Positions 11,501 through 26,500 of a stretch of DNA of 64,000 bases are shown one piece after another. Position 1 is the first letter of the stretch. Each line of letters starts with the position of its first letter. The notes beneath the pieces were generated by a model, which did not search any database, had not been told where the DNA came from, and saw only the letters and a list, made by a program, of their open reading frames with translations. The translations under genes were made by a program, and so were the position numbers. Origin of the DNA: Pelecanus crispus (Eukaryota > Chordata > Aves > Pelecaniformes > Pelecanidae); the NCBI RefSeq assembly GCF_030463565.1, contig NC_134646.1:44139240-44203239 (forward strand), written 5' to 3'.

Positions 11501-14500
11501 GCTCTGTCCTGAGATTTCTTGTTACATGGTTACTAAATGCATCATTCCAGACCTCCTTATCCTCCCTGGTATACTGAAATACAGCTGCAGGAACACAGTT
11601 GACTTCTACTCTCTTCTCTGGTAACTAAAAGAGTTAAAAGTACTACTTCTCTCCTCAGGGTTTTTGAAGTCCTGATTTAGGATAGCACATATCATAAGTA
11701 ACTGACATGTACACTTTTTCATATGAATTTTTAATACAATAAACCAGATGCTGGAATGTATGTTGTATAAATAAATTATTTGTGTTGCTCAATTCCTTGC
11801 CCTTGGATTTATTTTTGCATCATTTTTGCTAGCCTGGACCCTTTTGAAAGTTCCAATTTATCAGCATCTTGCTTGTCTTCCAGCCATTCACAGATATGCT
11901 CCTGCTCTTTGATTCTGCCCCCCCCCCCCCCCCTTTTCCCCCAAAATAAGCATTCATTTTACCATTCTTTAAAAATCTGAAATCTGAGCAATAGCAGTAC
12001 ATGTATAGTGGCCAGGCTACCAGCAGCAAAATGAGCTTCAGCAGGCACAAGGGTTGTTAACTCCCTTTTACTTGTTACATATACATAAGCACACCTTAGA
12101 TTTTAGATTTTGGAAGTCCTCAAGCAAAATCAGTGAAATGCTATACCGCTAATAATCTACAATTGAGTCAGTAGCCAGGAGATGTGAAAATTGCATATAT
12201 AAAGAGCATGCGAAATTTACTGATGACTTAGCTTTAGTAAACCTAATTTTTTTTGAGAGGCAAAAATAACTCATGGTTTCATTTATTGTGTACCAGTCAC
12301 TGCTGCATGTAGGTGCAACTGCCTCCTACTGTTACTATTAATAGTAACATTGGGGAAACCTCTCTGTTCTCCCCCCTTAATCCCCCCCTCCCCCAGTTTC
12401 ACCTGTTATCATAAGCTATGGGCAGAGGATATTTAATAATATCCTAGGAAGAATTTGAGTCAGATGCATCCTGAGCCAGTTCAGGTCCTCTAAATGGTGA
12501 AAGTTACACTTTTGTATTTTAGTCTGCATTTCTGCTTATGGGCCTCGTGTTTAAGAATTAGTAGATAAATCAAAAGCCATTAGAGACTGAAATTCTCTAT
12601 GTGACCTTTGAAGTATATGGGCGTGAAAGTTGCGTACATAAGCTGAGAGCTAGAGTTTGACCCTGAAATTTTATTGGTAGCAGAGGGAGAGTAATAAAAT
12701 TAATTTTTAGACTAACTACAGGCTCATGACAGAATATGTGATCAGGATGATTCTAGTTGTCTGACATGGAGTGCTTTGAGAAAAAGCATTACTTGGAGAA
12801 CCTCAACATGGTTACAGCACTGAATGTCTGCTGCACTTTGTTTTAATGTTGCTAGTATAAAAAAGGGATAAGGACTTTCAATTATGAGTTTAGCATATTT
12901 GACTTTGGTGATTAACAGAAAGTACCATGAGATATAACTACAGTTCTTTGTAGGTAGTTACAGGTTATCTGTCTGCATGTGCTGTATGACTGATAAGGTT
13001 CTCTTAGGCATGTATTTCTCAATTTTGGAAATCACTTTGAGATGTAGTATTATCTGAGATATTGGAAAGCAAATGAACAAACCAAGATTATGCCCTCCTT
13101 GGGCCTGAACATGGCCTGATTTGGATAATCATATTGGAAGAATTATTATTTTTGTTGCATCCTGTCTTTGCCCTTCAAAACAATGTATAAGTAAGCAGCT
13201 CTTACGTCCATGCAGCAGCAGTGCTTAGAAATCTAATTATCTAAATTTCTGTTGTTCTGACTCTTACTGCATTGGCCATTGTTAGGTGATAGATTACTTC
13301 CCTTTTGTAATGTTTGCTTTATCTAACTTCATATATCTTTATACCTTTTATTTTTCTCATCTCCTTCCTGCACTGTTCATCTTCTGTTTAAGTTGTAAAT
13401 TTAGTAGTGAAACTCTTCACTTGCATATCTGAAGTCCCTATCCATTATACACCTAACTAACTAAATATAGTCCATTCTGCCTTTAAGACTACAAGAAATC
13501 TGTAATAAAGCCATTTTTTTCTACTGATTCATAGAAACAGAAGTGTTTCTTCCACCTAAAGTGAAAAGCCAAAGCTCTTTATGTTCTTTTTTGTTTAATT
13601 ATGCTAAACACATTGAGCAATATTTGACCTCCTCTTTGCTGCCTTCTCAGATTCCTGCGCATTTGCAGTGGATGCAAATCTTCAAAAGTCTGGTTTAACT
13701 CTGAGGTGCTACTATTCAGCTTTCATTTAACTTCTACTTTTTTAAAGGTTATTTTTAAACCCAGGGATGGGGTTTTTTTGGCAGAAGAAATGGAGAGGAG
13801 GGGATTATCACTCAATACTTTGGTAAAACATTTTATTTCTTTTCCCTGTTCCTCAAGTCTTGTTCTGAGTCTTCCTGTTTCCCACCTATCGGATTTTTTC
13901 TGGCTGGTTTTTTTTCAGTTAGTGTCTATATAGTTTTGTCATTTTTGTATGCATTTTGATTGTAATGCAGAGACCAATTTGTGCGTTTCAGCCATTGATG
14001 CAGTTTAGAAGAACCAACTGAAGAGACAGTCTGAAAATTCATAGTTAACACGCTGTTGTGGTTTAACCCCAGCCAGCAACACAGCTGCTTGCTCAGTCCC
14101 CCTGCCCCAGTGGGAAGGGGGAGAGAACTGGAAGGGTGAAAGTGAGAAAAGTTATGGGTTGAGATAAAGACGGTTTAACAAGCAAAGCAAAAGCCCTATA
14201 CGCAAGCAAAACGAAACAAGGAATTCATTCGCTACTCCTATCAGCAGGCAGGTGTTCAGCCATCTCCAGGAAAGCAGGGCTCCATCACGCGGAACGGTTG
14301 CTTGGGAAGACAAACATCATCACTCCCAACATCCCCCCCGTCCTTCTTCCCCCAGCTTTATTTGGTGAGCATGATGTCATGTGGTCAGGAATATCCCTTT
14401 GCTCAGCTGGGGTCAGCTGTCCCGGCTGTGTCCCCTCCCAACTTCTTGTGCACCCCCAGCCTACTCGCTGGTGGGGTGGGGTGAGAAGCAGAAAAGGCCT

Positions 14501-17500
14501 GGACTCTGTGTAAGCACTGCTCAATAACACTGAAAACATCCCTGTATTATCAACACTGTTTCCAGCAGAAATCCAAAACATAGCCCCATACTAGCTACCA
14601 TGAAGAAAATGAACTCTATCCCAGCCAAAACCAGCACATGCACAAAGGGGAACTTACTAGTTGATTACAAAAACTTTAAAATCATTGATCATCAACAGTA
14701 CCAAATGATAGCACTCTGGCACAGTATGCTGTGCTTCTGATTTAGAAATTTAAAAATTACTTCTAGCCAGGAAAAGACAATAGTGCTTAATGACTCTTCT
14801 TGAGTGGTACAGACAAATTTAAATAAACTGATGATTGTTTTTTGTTGTCTTTTTTTTTTTTTTTTGCATTGAAAGCCTTATAGTTTGAGGTCTGAATATG
14901 GAGGCAGAAAGAAGCTCAGGCACTAACACATATCTTGTGTGTACAAATCTTTGTTACAAGTGTAAATGATCCTTGTGGTGTGTGTTGCATGCAGGGTGCT
15001 TCCCCGCCTCCATTCCCCTTGCCACCTGATACCCAAGGACACACGGGTGAAGCAAAGCCATGGATTAGTATCTGGCCTCCGGAAAGGTACAGCCCCTGCT
15101 GATTTTAGCACTCAGCAGGTCTGGATGGTCATGTCAGGGAGAGCTTATTCTAGCCTTTGGTGTAAACTGATTAGCTTCATTTTCACTCACAGGGCTGCAT
15201 TTTCTTCTCTGCGCCCCGCCCTGCTCCCCGCTCCTTCCTTTCACACTGCTCGGAGTAGCACAAATGGAACACGTTGCACTGCTGTCAGCCAGCAGGGCAG
15301 CTGCTGAGGGACACACTGTGTAGTTGTGTGCTCTCTAGAAGAAGGGATGTGGGAGCAGCAGCAAACTAGTGTGTTCTTGCTGTAGGAGTTAGCAATTACA
15401 TAGCTTGTAGAGAAATACCTTTGAGATATTGGGCCCTATTATTGCTCTGCCATTGACTCCAGTATTGACATTGTTTATCTGTTGTTGTGTTCACAACTCT
15501 GAAATGTTTTTAAATGTAGCCACCTTTGGGAGTTTTGAGCTCCGTGAAATGGATATTACTGTATAGTGTCTGGACATTAATATTTATATAGACATTTTGA
15601 ATTGTTTCCAGCAGAAAGACGTAATTAAAATCTAACAAGACCCCAAGGGTGCATTTAGATATTTTAATATAACTAGTCTGACAGTTTGTTGCTGTGGAAG
15701 GGGGTGAACATGCTTGTCATTCCCCATCTCTCAGTTCTTGCTCTTACACTGGCTCCATTTCTTGTCTGACAGCACAGAAACTTGAATCCAGTTCCATACA
15801 ATGGCAGAATTTTTTTGTTGTTGTTAGTTTTGACTGCTTAGTTGGATTAGCATGTTTGCTTGGTTTACTGTGCAGCTGGATCCAAGGGTGACAGAGCTGG
15901 TCAGAGTGAGAGTTGGGAGTGTGTGACCAAGAATGGGAGGGAGAAATTGGGGGAGCAAGATCTCCTATTTGGGTGGCAGCAGTCTGTTAGATCAGCTCAG
16001 CCTTACTGTGCAGTTAGGTCCTGAGAGATAGGTCTCATTTCATAAAATGGAGTAAGCTGACATATGCTCAGTTTGAGACAGGGCAGTGCATTTTGCGATG
16101 TGCATTCAGGAGATGTGTTATCATATGCCCTATAGCATGTAGAAGGGGTCTTAAACTTTATCATGAAATTAGGGTCTCTTGTTAACTCTGTTAGCCACCC
16201 TCTTGAGCCTGTTCATGTCTCAGATCTGTACCTTATTCTCTATGGAGGCTGTAGCTTGTGTGGATTTGTTCTCTAGGTGATATTGGGTAATTGTTCAGAT
16301 AATCAATCACATGGTGGAGAACCACATAAAAATCTATCGTGCACCATTTGTTTACCCAGGATGCAGCATTTGTGCAGCAGCACAGTCTTGATGCAGCAAT
16401 CTTGATGTTTCTCTTCTTTTTTGTGAGAAAGGAAGGAGCACTGCACCCAAGGTGAGTCAGGAAGGGTTCTTGAACAGTTAGGCCAGGAATCAGGAGCATC
16501 AAGTATGTTGTAAAACACCTTTCTTGTGTGAAACTGTACTTAAGATAACTTTGAAAGACTAGCTCCCTCATTTCTTTAACTCAAGGTGTTTTAAGTGTAC
16601 TTTCAGTGGGACTTTTAAATCATAGAGTGGGGAAACTGGAACCCACTGCCTCCTCAGATGGGAGAACACCAGGAAGAAGTGAGAACCCAGGTCCACTGAC
16701 TCTTCATTTCTTCATACCAGGGACAGGATAGCTGGACCCTGAAGATCTTTATGATCTGCTGGGTTTCTTCAGTGGGGACTTGTGCCAAGAGATCTGTGAA
16801 GTGAAAAATGCAACAGCGTATGAATGTCGGCAACTCATGGTTCGATTTGTTAATGTTTTAAACTGTTTTATCTTGAAAACTTTTAAACTGCACCATAGTG
16901 AATAGTCAGTAATGGTCTGCTTGTGTTTTAAAGGTATCAGTCCTTGCTGATGTGATCTTTTTTTAAATGAATTAGCTAAAAACTTACCAGCTATTTTTCT
17001 TTTAAAAACCATGACTTTCATCAGCTGTGTGTTGCCCAGGGTTGCTTTCAAATCTGAAAGAAATTGACTGAGATGCAGAAGGACAAGGGAGTATGGGATC
17101 ACTGCTAGAGGAGGTGAGGCAGCCTTTGAAAATGCCATGGATGGCACCTGAAAAATGCTGTGTGTAATCTACATAAATCAGCTTTTTGTCATCTTTATCA
17201 TAGTTCCAACATCAGTCAAGATTGAAGACTTTTTGTATGAGGCACATAGAGTATGAAAGCAGAGATATTCCTTGCCTCATGGGGGACATAAGGCAAGGAG
17301 GAATCTGTAAGGTATAAAACAACTTGTGTGAGTATAGCAAAATACTAGTTCTGTAATTTCTTTGTTCCTGCTCTGTGTCAGGAGGGACTAGCTAAGCAAA
17401 GCAGGAGGTGGGGTCAGTGTGGGGAGCTAACAGCCATTCAGTGTAACTTCATGTTCAGAGGGAAATGAAGGAGAGCAATATGGTAAGAACTGCTTTTTCT

Positions 17501-20500
17501 ATCAGGTGTAGTGTCCTCTCAAGCAATTTTGGATTGTATTTTTTTCATTCTCATTAAAATAAAAAAGTCCCAAACAAAAAACCCACTTCTTCAGAGATGA
17601 GAGCTTTTTTATGGTGCTGGAATCTACTTCTCTTTTTCCAGTTTTGTCCATGTAGCATTTTTGTTTGTTTTTCCTATACCACATTCTGGTCAGGTGTCCC
17701 AAAGTACAGTGTATTACTGTCAACCTTAATGCTTATTACAGTTTTTTTCTTTCAGCATGATGCAATATTCTTTATTTGTTTTTTTTAATTTTTTTTTTTT
17801 TAAACAACTTCACTTGAAGCAGTTCTTCAGCACTACTAGAGCTGATTGCTGAGAAGGGATTGTGCTGAAGGCTTGGAATTACATGCATGGAAGGATGACA
17901 AGTCAGCTGCCTTCCTAGAAGGTAGTTCAGGCAAGACCTACAGTGACTGAATCACCTAGAAGAGACAGTCTCCTTTCTCTGAAGCAGAATGTTGCTTCTA
18001 TTGTCTAGAAGCTTACTGTCTGCAAGCTTGCAGTCTGTGATTGCAGCAGCTCGCTAGTTATGTGTTGAGAATATAGGATTGTTAAAGATGCTGTTGGAGA
18101 AGAGTGCGCTAATAAAGGGATGCCAGCTACCTTAGTTTTGCAAAGTACGGAAGAATTGTGTTGAATTTGCTTTGCAAGGATTCCTGTGAGTTGTATTGAG
18201 CCTCTCAGAGGATCAGTATATTGCTATTTGTCTCCCTGTAGTAACATGGGTTAGTTTGGAATAATAGTAATAATAAAAGCTCTGCCTGCCACCTTTACCA
18301 TCTGCTTCCCAGTCTACTAAAGCCTTAAGCAAACTTTTATGTAACAAAAAGAAGGCTTTACTTTCTTTACAGCTGCAGAATGGCTCAGGCATGTACATAC
18401 AGAAAATGGAGGTGTTCTCCTACCATAGCTAGAGACTGTGCCTGTATACCTTGTGTGATAATTGCTTGTTGTGGTTTTTAAGACTAAGGCTGCTTCTGTT
18501 TTGATGAAAAGCACTTGCATTGAGGTGTAGCCTGAGAAGGAGTCTTGAAACGTGAGGACTGGGGAAAAGCGGGAGGAAAGAAGGGGAAATACTTTCTGAA
18601 CACTGGGAATGTCCGGAAGGCTACATTTGCTAAATGCTGCAATTTATCAGGGTAATGATGATTTCCTGCTTGGAGGTTAGAATGTTGTGGTGAAAAATCT
18701 ATATTATGGTAAGGATTTTAACAAAAGCTATTGAGTTGAAAATAAATATAGTAACACTTTGATGAAACTGGCAATAAATGATGAGGATTTGCATGTTTTT
18801 ATGCTGATGAGAATCATTGTTGTCATAGCTGGAAGGAACATCTTGCTGTGTGAAATCCTAGAGGAGGAAGGGAAGAAAGGGGAGTGGAAGTTTGGAAAAG
18901 TGTTGAGTATTGGTAAAGGTATTTTTCTCTGAATTCTCCTTTAGAATAGTTATGTGCTACATAGATCATAATACTAGCTGCAGAATGTCCTCTCCCACTG
19001 CTGTCAGATACACTTATGTATCTTAGGTACTTAGAGCATCAGATTTTGTGCAGTTGTCCTCTTCATGGTCCTCTCTAAGGCAGCCTTTCTACCACACACT
19101 AATGCAGGGTATCACTGCTGCCTGTTTCTCGCTTGGTACAAGGTTATTGCTATTCAGCGTTATCAGGTGTTCACGGCAGCTCTGTATTCAACAAAACCAC
19201 CTCTTCAGCTTCATATCTTGTTCTGTGTCTCGTCCCCATCATACAGTAATCATTTATATTCCAGTATTTGCAGTGCCAGCAAATGCTGGCAAAGTAGGAA
19301 CCTGACAGTTTCAGTGGGATTTTTATTGTATCGAGGCAACAAGCATTCTTTGTAGTCTGTTCCAAGTTCTGCTTGGGGTCTGGTGCAGCGAGTATGGTGC
19401 CATCACTGATGGTTTCCCTGGAGAGAATTCCAATTTGGCACCTTATGATATGCAAAAAATAATCTGTAACTGTTTGTGGTACATTTATAACTCTCAACTC
19501 TCCTTTGCTTTGTGTGGCATAGGTTTGCATACTCCTTGTAGCTTGATATCGCTTCATATATAGCAGGGCATAAAACCAACTCCCCTGGAGCAAAGGCAAG
19601 CTTTTGTCCTACCATCATCAGTCAGGTTCAGGAAACTGCTTGCTCACATTGTAACTTTGTAGGAGATTAATAATTAAACTGTGGCTGAATTTAGTTTATG
19701 CCCCCTTGCTTTGCGAAGGAGGTTAATTTCATGTAAAAAAAAACCATTTTCATAATGTATTCTGTTATTCTTTTAATTTTGAGAGCTAAACTAATCGCTA
19801 CTGTGTGAATTTTATTACTACCTCTTCCACAAGATTGGCTTGCCTTTTCAGCTAGCCAGACGTGTATCTTAGACTTCCTTTTAGGTTATAAGAATTGGAA
19901 ATGGCAAGAGAATTGAATCCCTTGTCCTAAAGCAATGTTTTCACAATCACTTTTATGAGCAAATCTGATTTAATGTGTTGTTGTTAGCCTTTTATTAATG
20001 GAAGCATAGGTAATGCTTCTTTCCATCTGCCTTAAGAGAGACTAGCAGCAGCTTTGGGAGGAGATTTACAGGGCTTAGCTATGGTGAATAGATGAGGGAG
20101 AATTTAATATGGCATAGATTGGGGGGAAGAGGGTATTAAGATGGCAGCCACGCTAGCATGAGAGAATGGTATTGGCATTGTTGAGGAGTTGTCTCCTGCA
20201 TTTGCATTCTCTTCTTTTACTTCAAGATTTTTTTTAAAAAAAGTAATGTTTTTATAGAATTTTAAGCTTTTCTATATGTAATGTGTATATGTAATGAATA
20301 GTAGTTTGTGTATCTTGAAGATTTCTCATCGAATTTTGTCTTAATAGGATTTTTGTATTATTTTCTTGTGTGTTGTCTTTCACCACTAAGAAAATGTCCA
20401 AATAAACACTGCATTATATAGCAGGTGTAAATGAGACCTCTCAAGCAATAGATGGCTGAGGCATGCCTTTGGGTCTAATGCCAGATGTGGCACGGCTTCT

Positions 20501-23500
20501 GCTAGATCTCAGACTTCACAAATTTAAAGGGAAAAAGCACATTTTACCTATGCATAAATCTAATTGTCAGTTGCTGGTGAACTCAGCATTTGTAGCATTT
20601 GAAAGTTTACAGGTAGACCCTTTAAAGACTTCTTTTGGGGGGTGGGGGGTGGGGTTAACAAGTTGGAAACTTCTGCTGATAACACCAAGCAGCTGAGCCT
20701 GCAATTAAAAAAACTCAAAAAAACAACCAACCAACCAAGAAAACCCAACTCACAAAAAACCCCACCTGCCTAACCATCCCAGTGTCAGTCTAGTGAAATG
20801 AGTTCTAGTGCCTCTCTGAGCCAATAGATGGCTTGGCCAACTTGGGCCTACATCTTTAAGAATAGAGATTATTGTGGTACGCCATATGCTGTTGGCCAAA
20901 TTATTTTGTTCTTAGTCAAACAAGTGAGAATAATCACTTTTTAAATCATTGCCTATATTAACCTCATTATGAATGTTCCCTTTATAGCAATTACTGTTGC
21001 AGAAGCAGTTTGTGTTGGGTGGGCAAATGGTGGCCATGCTATATTTAGTCAGCCGTCCAGCAGAAAATTATACTTGGGGTCTGTAAATATACTGCAGGAA
21101 CTCAAAAAAAGCCAAGATACTACAGAATTGATGACATCAGAAAGCTTAAAAAATTAAAACTTTCTTAATCACTTGTTGTTGTGGTTTAACCCCAGTTGAC
21201 AACTAAGTACCATGCAGCCGCTTGCTCACCCTCCTCCCCCCGGTGGGATAGGGGAAAGAATCGGAAAAAAAAAAGTAAACCCCATGGATTGCGATAAAGG
21301 CAGTTTAATAGGACGGCAGAAGAAGAGAAAGTAATAATAATAATAATAATGATAAAAGAATATACAAAGCAAGTGATGCACAATGCAGTTGCTCACCACC
21401 CGCTGATAGATGCCCACCCAGTCCCTGAGCAGCAATTGCTGCCCCACCCCCGGCCAGCCCCCCCCCAGTTTATATACTGAGCATGATGTCATATGGTATG
21501 GAATAGCCCTTTGGTCAGTTTGGGTCAGCTGTCCTGGCTGTGCCCCCTCCCAGTTTCTTGTGCACCTGGCAGAGCATGGGAAGCTGAAAAGTCCTTGACT
21601 ACTAGTATAAACACTACTTAGGAACAACTAAACCATCAGCGTGTTATCAGCATTATTCTCATACTAAATCCAAAACACAGCACTATGCCAGCTACTAGGA
21701 AAAAAATTAACTCTATGCCAGCCGAAACCAGGACACTTGTGAAGAGAGAAAAATTCGCAGTACTCCACTTGCTCTTCTTATTCTGATCACTGAAAGAAAG
21801 ACTGTTGGGGGTGTTGCTATGCAAGCTGCTTGTGAAGGAACTAGCTAGTGATGACAAACTAGTAGAAGACATTTTCTTTACACAGTATTTCCAACTTCTC
21901 ATGACTGAGGGCTGTTCTGTGAGTTACCTGAAATAAATAAATAAAAACTTTTTAAAAAAAGTATTTGCTTAGCTTTCTGTTGCTTTTTAGCTGCACTGAT
22001 AATCTGTTGATAATGTATTTTAAGTTTGGTTTAGACATGTGGGAGAGATTGGTAATCAATGGTATGTATATTTAAAAATAACTGGCAACGTATGGAAGTG
22101 CTGTGAACTTTAATCATCTGGGTTTGTTTTCTTACAGTCAGATTTTCCTCTGGTAGTTTGTAAACTGAAATAAACTTCAAGTTAAATGTGTGTTGAAGCT
22201 GCTCATTTTTTCCACTTTGTTCTATTGAAGTTTCTCTGGAGACTGCACACAAAACAGAACAGCAATTTGACTAGTACATTTGTATTTAACCAATGGAATT
22301 ACAAGGTCACTAACATGCAAATTTAACCTGCAGATGAGGACAGAAAAAGAATAGTGACATGCAACATTGAGAGACCTAAATGAAGTAAAATACGCATATT
22401 ATGGGAAGTGTCTTAATTACTTCTTCAGAAATTCTACATGCTGTAGTGTTATGAACATTAAAATACTTTGTTTGTTGCAGAATTAATTCATTTCTGTCTT
22501 TTCTCTGCCACAGGAACTCATTATACAATGACAAATGGAGGAAGTATCAACAGTTCAACACATCTGCTGGATCTTCTGGATGAACCAATTCCTGGAGTAG
22601 GAACATACGATGACTTCCATACCATTGACTGGGTTCGAGAGAAGTGCAAAGACAGAGAAAGACATAGACGGGTACTTGAGATAAATAACAATACTTGGAA
22701 AATATTTTTTGTTGGATGTCAGAATTAAGGTCTGATCTAGTAACAAATAGAAATATGTGCATACTTCAAATTTGTAAGTAGTTACGTCATCTAGAACAAC
22801 TTGAATGCTATTAAAAAAGGCACCGTCTCATTGATAACTGCAGTCCTGCAACAGTATTATAACTTGAAAAGGAAACAGTAATTTAATGGAGTGGGAATAG
22901 TTCCCCATCACCCAATTTACAGTACTGCCTTTTTTGCATGCTAGTATATATAAGGCTATTTTCCAGTCTAGATATATTTGTAATAGTGCAGTCATGCTTA
23001 TGGTGGTACTTGTACAGAAAAGTGAGCACTGATGTATATTGCTTTTATACTGACACAAGTGTATCTGTGCTACTGCTATGTAGTGCTGCGGTTGTTTGGA
23101 TTATGGAAAGTGAAAATTCTCATCTCTAAAACACTTATATAGGTGTATACATGCTTAACAAAATAATAGTCTCAGTTTGTATGGTAAATGTCCTTTCCAC
23201 TCTCCCATCACAGAACTTGCTTTCTCCTCTTTTCTATTGATTTATTCAGAAGATCTTCCAAGTTCAGGCTGTTCATCTTCATCAGTGTGCTCTGCAATGA
23301 GTTCTTCTATGAAATGGACTCAAACTGTGTTAGTCAGTAACATGCTAGATACTGTCATTCATGTAATAGAGTTGTTTAATAGCATTTTAGGAGGAAATAT
23401 GCTATTTAGAGCCTTACTGCCAAACTTTTGGGATGCTTACGTTAATTAACCTTAAAAACAGAACAGATTTGGAGATGTGGTTTCTCCTAAAATATTTTTT

Positions 23501-26500
23501 AACTGATCAAATGAATAGTTAAAAATTAATTGTAATTGTATGGAGGGGCCAGGGGAGAGGTTCCTTCATGTACAATACTGTAGCGTTATTCTGCTTTCTT
23601 TGGAAACACCATTTTTAACTTTCTGGAAGCAAATGTAGGATGTATATGCTGATTTACTTTGACATGGTTAAAAAAAAAAAAAAATCTTAAATGAGTTTAA
23701 AAAAAAAAAATCCACAATTGCACTACCTAGTGCTTTTTTAAGCAAAAGCATGCTGGGCCTGACCAAATCCTGGCAAGGCAGATCACACCTGGAAATAGGT
23801 TACCTAGGGCGAAGTCTCACAGCTGTTACCTGTTTTAATGTCTGAGACCATAAAAATCAGACAAGGCAGTTCACAGTTTATCATCACAGAACTACTGTGA
23901 AATTTATAAATATGCCCTGCATGATAGGAGACTGACTGGCCATGTAATCAAAGATGTAGAAAGAAGAAGGAATGAGTACTAGTTCATGGTGGTTTTGAAA
24001 CACATGCTACTGTGGAAATAACTTTTTTTATTTTTAAAAAAAACAGTTTGAGAATCTCACAAATGTAGAGGAAATTAAAATATATTTATTTGCTTTAGGG
24101 GTGGTATTTTTTTCTAGATTTCCTTGTCTAGTATTGTGCTTTCTTGGTTTGTTTGTGGTTTGATTTTTTTTTTCCGTTTGTTGCACATACTTTCTCCCTC
24201 CTTTTACAGTATGAAAAAATCATAAGACTTAGGATCCAATTACATAATGAAGGTTTAATCATAAAACAAGTTATGCACAAATTTCAGCTAAGTACACAAA
24301 GTAAAGTAAGGCTAAAATAAGAATTACTAGTTTTTCAGGACAGTAACTTCAGATGTCATTAGCAATAGTTATCTAGAAGTCTTATGGGATAGTAACCCAG
24401 TTTCTGGTTTTGTTTTATTTTTGTGAGGTTTTTAGTCTAAAGAAAGATATTTATATTTTAAATAGAAGTTTAGGAATTTGAATTGTATGGAATAGCTTAT
24501 TACTGATACACTAACAGTTTATTTGAGGTTCAACAAAAAATAATTTAAGATTTAGGAGAGAAATAATTTTACAATTACATGTTTTAAATGTGTATCGTAG
24601 AAAGTATTAATTTATCTTAATAATGCATTTCCTGGGTTTTAGTTCTTTAAGTTAAGCAAATTTACTTTCCTCTGTCAGGTGTTTGATATGTGAAAAACCA
24701 AGCTGATTTATCTACGTAAAGCACTAAAGACAAGGAGAATGCTTGTAGTTTAAAGAGAGGGTATATTTGCCTGCAGCTTGCATCATGCAGTTTGTATGTC
24801 ATACATACTTTTTCCTCTCCTATTCATATTACAGAAACGCATACGAGTATACATAACGATTTCTCTTTGCAGATTAACAGCAAGAAGAAAGAATCAGCAT
24901 GGGAGATGACAAAAAGTTTGTACGATGCATGGTCAGGATGGCTAGTGGTCACGCTAACTGGTTTGGCATCAGGTAAATTAAAAAGCAGAGGATTTCTTTC
25001 TTAGATTTGTCAGCAAGTGTAGTTACTGTGCTTTTCATCTGTGTGTTATCCACCAACCTGGATAAGAGCTGTTTCAGACTACTACCATAATGCCGTGAGG
25101 GAAGGAGAAGGTTGACTATCTTGATTTACAGGCTTTAGCATTTTGAGGGGAGGGTTTACTAACCAAATGGAAAACAAAATCCTCACTGAATTTAGTGAGA
25201 GTTTCTCAGAGATAGTGAACTTCCACCTACTAAACTATCAATGTTCTTTAAGCCTGTGATTGAGATTTGTGCTTTCCCTTTCTGTTAAATTTTGCTTTTT
25301 TCCTGTAGGATTTCTTGTGAAAGTGTATTAATTGATTGTGCTAGATGTTTTTTCTGCTATGAATTCGGTTTTGGGGTTTTGTGGGGGGTTTTGTTGTTTG
25401 TTTGTTTGGGGTTTTTTGCTAGGAACTTTACTGAACCCATTAGCTTATTCCATAAGGACCAAAAAGGAGCTCTGGTATATGTGTAGTTTTGGTAAACGCA
25501 CTTCCCTGTAAAGCATGTGTTTATACATGAGCAAAGTCTAGCTATATGTTTACATCATACCTTTCTAGAGGTCTTTATACAGAAAATAACTAGCTTCAGC
25601 AGGTAGAGTTTGTTGGCCTCTACTTCAACTCTGTCTTGTCTTTTTAATGTATTTTGGGATAAGTTTTACAGTTAAAATCGTCTGATAGTTTGTGGCCCCA
25701 TTGACGTGCTATGCTGCTTTCTGTCAGCATAGTTTGGAGTGACCAAAATGTGCAGGAGTGAGAAATCACAAATTTTGTGCCCAGTTTTTCCAAAAAAGTA
25801 TTTCAAACGGAGATTTAGATTAAATGCTAGGAAAATTCGATACTTGGAGAGTATGGCTGTGCCTGTTAAAAAGGCATGGTAACTGCATAATTACTACTTA
25901 GATATACACATAATCACTTTCACAAATCACATATAAATTAATATATATGCAAAATCTGTAGCATATTTATATACCTCCAAATGTACAGTCTGGGAGTATA
26001 TAATTACTGGAAATTGCTTGTGATAATTTGGGTGGGAACATGCAGTGTTGGGTTTCCACCCCCCAAGCTGCTATGTATATTAAAATTGCTTTACTATGTT
26101 TCAAGCAACAAAGTGAGCAAATTCTGGCCATGACTGGTCCTAGGTGTTTCAGCTTCAGTTGCTTTCTGTTGTATGTGTCTAGTGAATCTTAAATGGTACA
26201 ACCTTGATTTCCGTCATGGGGAGATCATATGTTTATGTATTTTGATTAATTTAGGTGAGATTTTCTTCTACTGAAATACTGCCTTTGACTTTGACTTTGG
26301 TTGGCTCAGGACCTCAAACTGAGGGTCTGTCAAGATTAGTAAACATAAATTAGTAAATTGGAGGTAATTGTCTACTACCAGCTTACACAAGTAAATTGTG
26401 GCTGTCTCTAGACAGCTATTTCTAGTAGTGATTAATACCTTAAAATAGTAAATTATAACTGATTAACAGTTGTTCATATTCACAAAAATACTGACTTTAG

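Larger units (their letters stand above)
8562..22513 (+). other. CLCN3: CLCN3 intron 1 (about 14 kb)
   Basis: This intron separates the CpG-island exon from coding exon 2. It holds a CR1 tail near 10.0 kb, solo LTRs at 14.05-14.64 kb and 21.18-21.74 kb, a poly-C run at 11918-11933 and a G-rich run at 20635-20656. No other exon was recognised. The remainder is AT-rich and unassigned. Confidence 0.8.

Noticed and set aside
19171..19599. 142-codon minus-strand ORF in CLCN3 intron 1
   Set aside because: No recognisable domain, no supporting splice or promoter context; length is compatible with chance.
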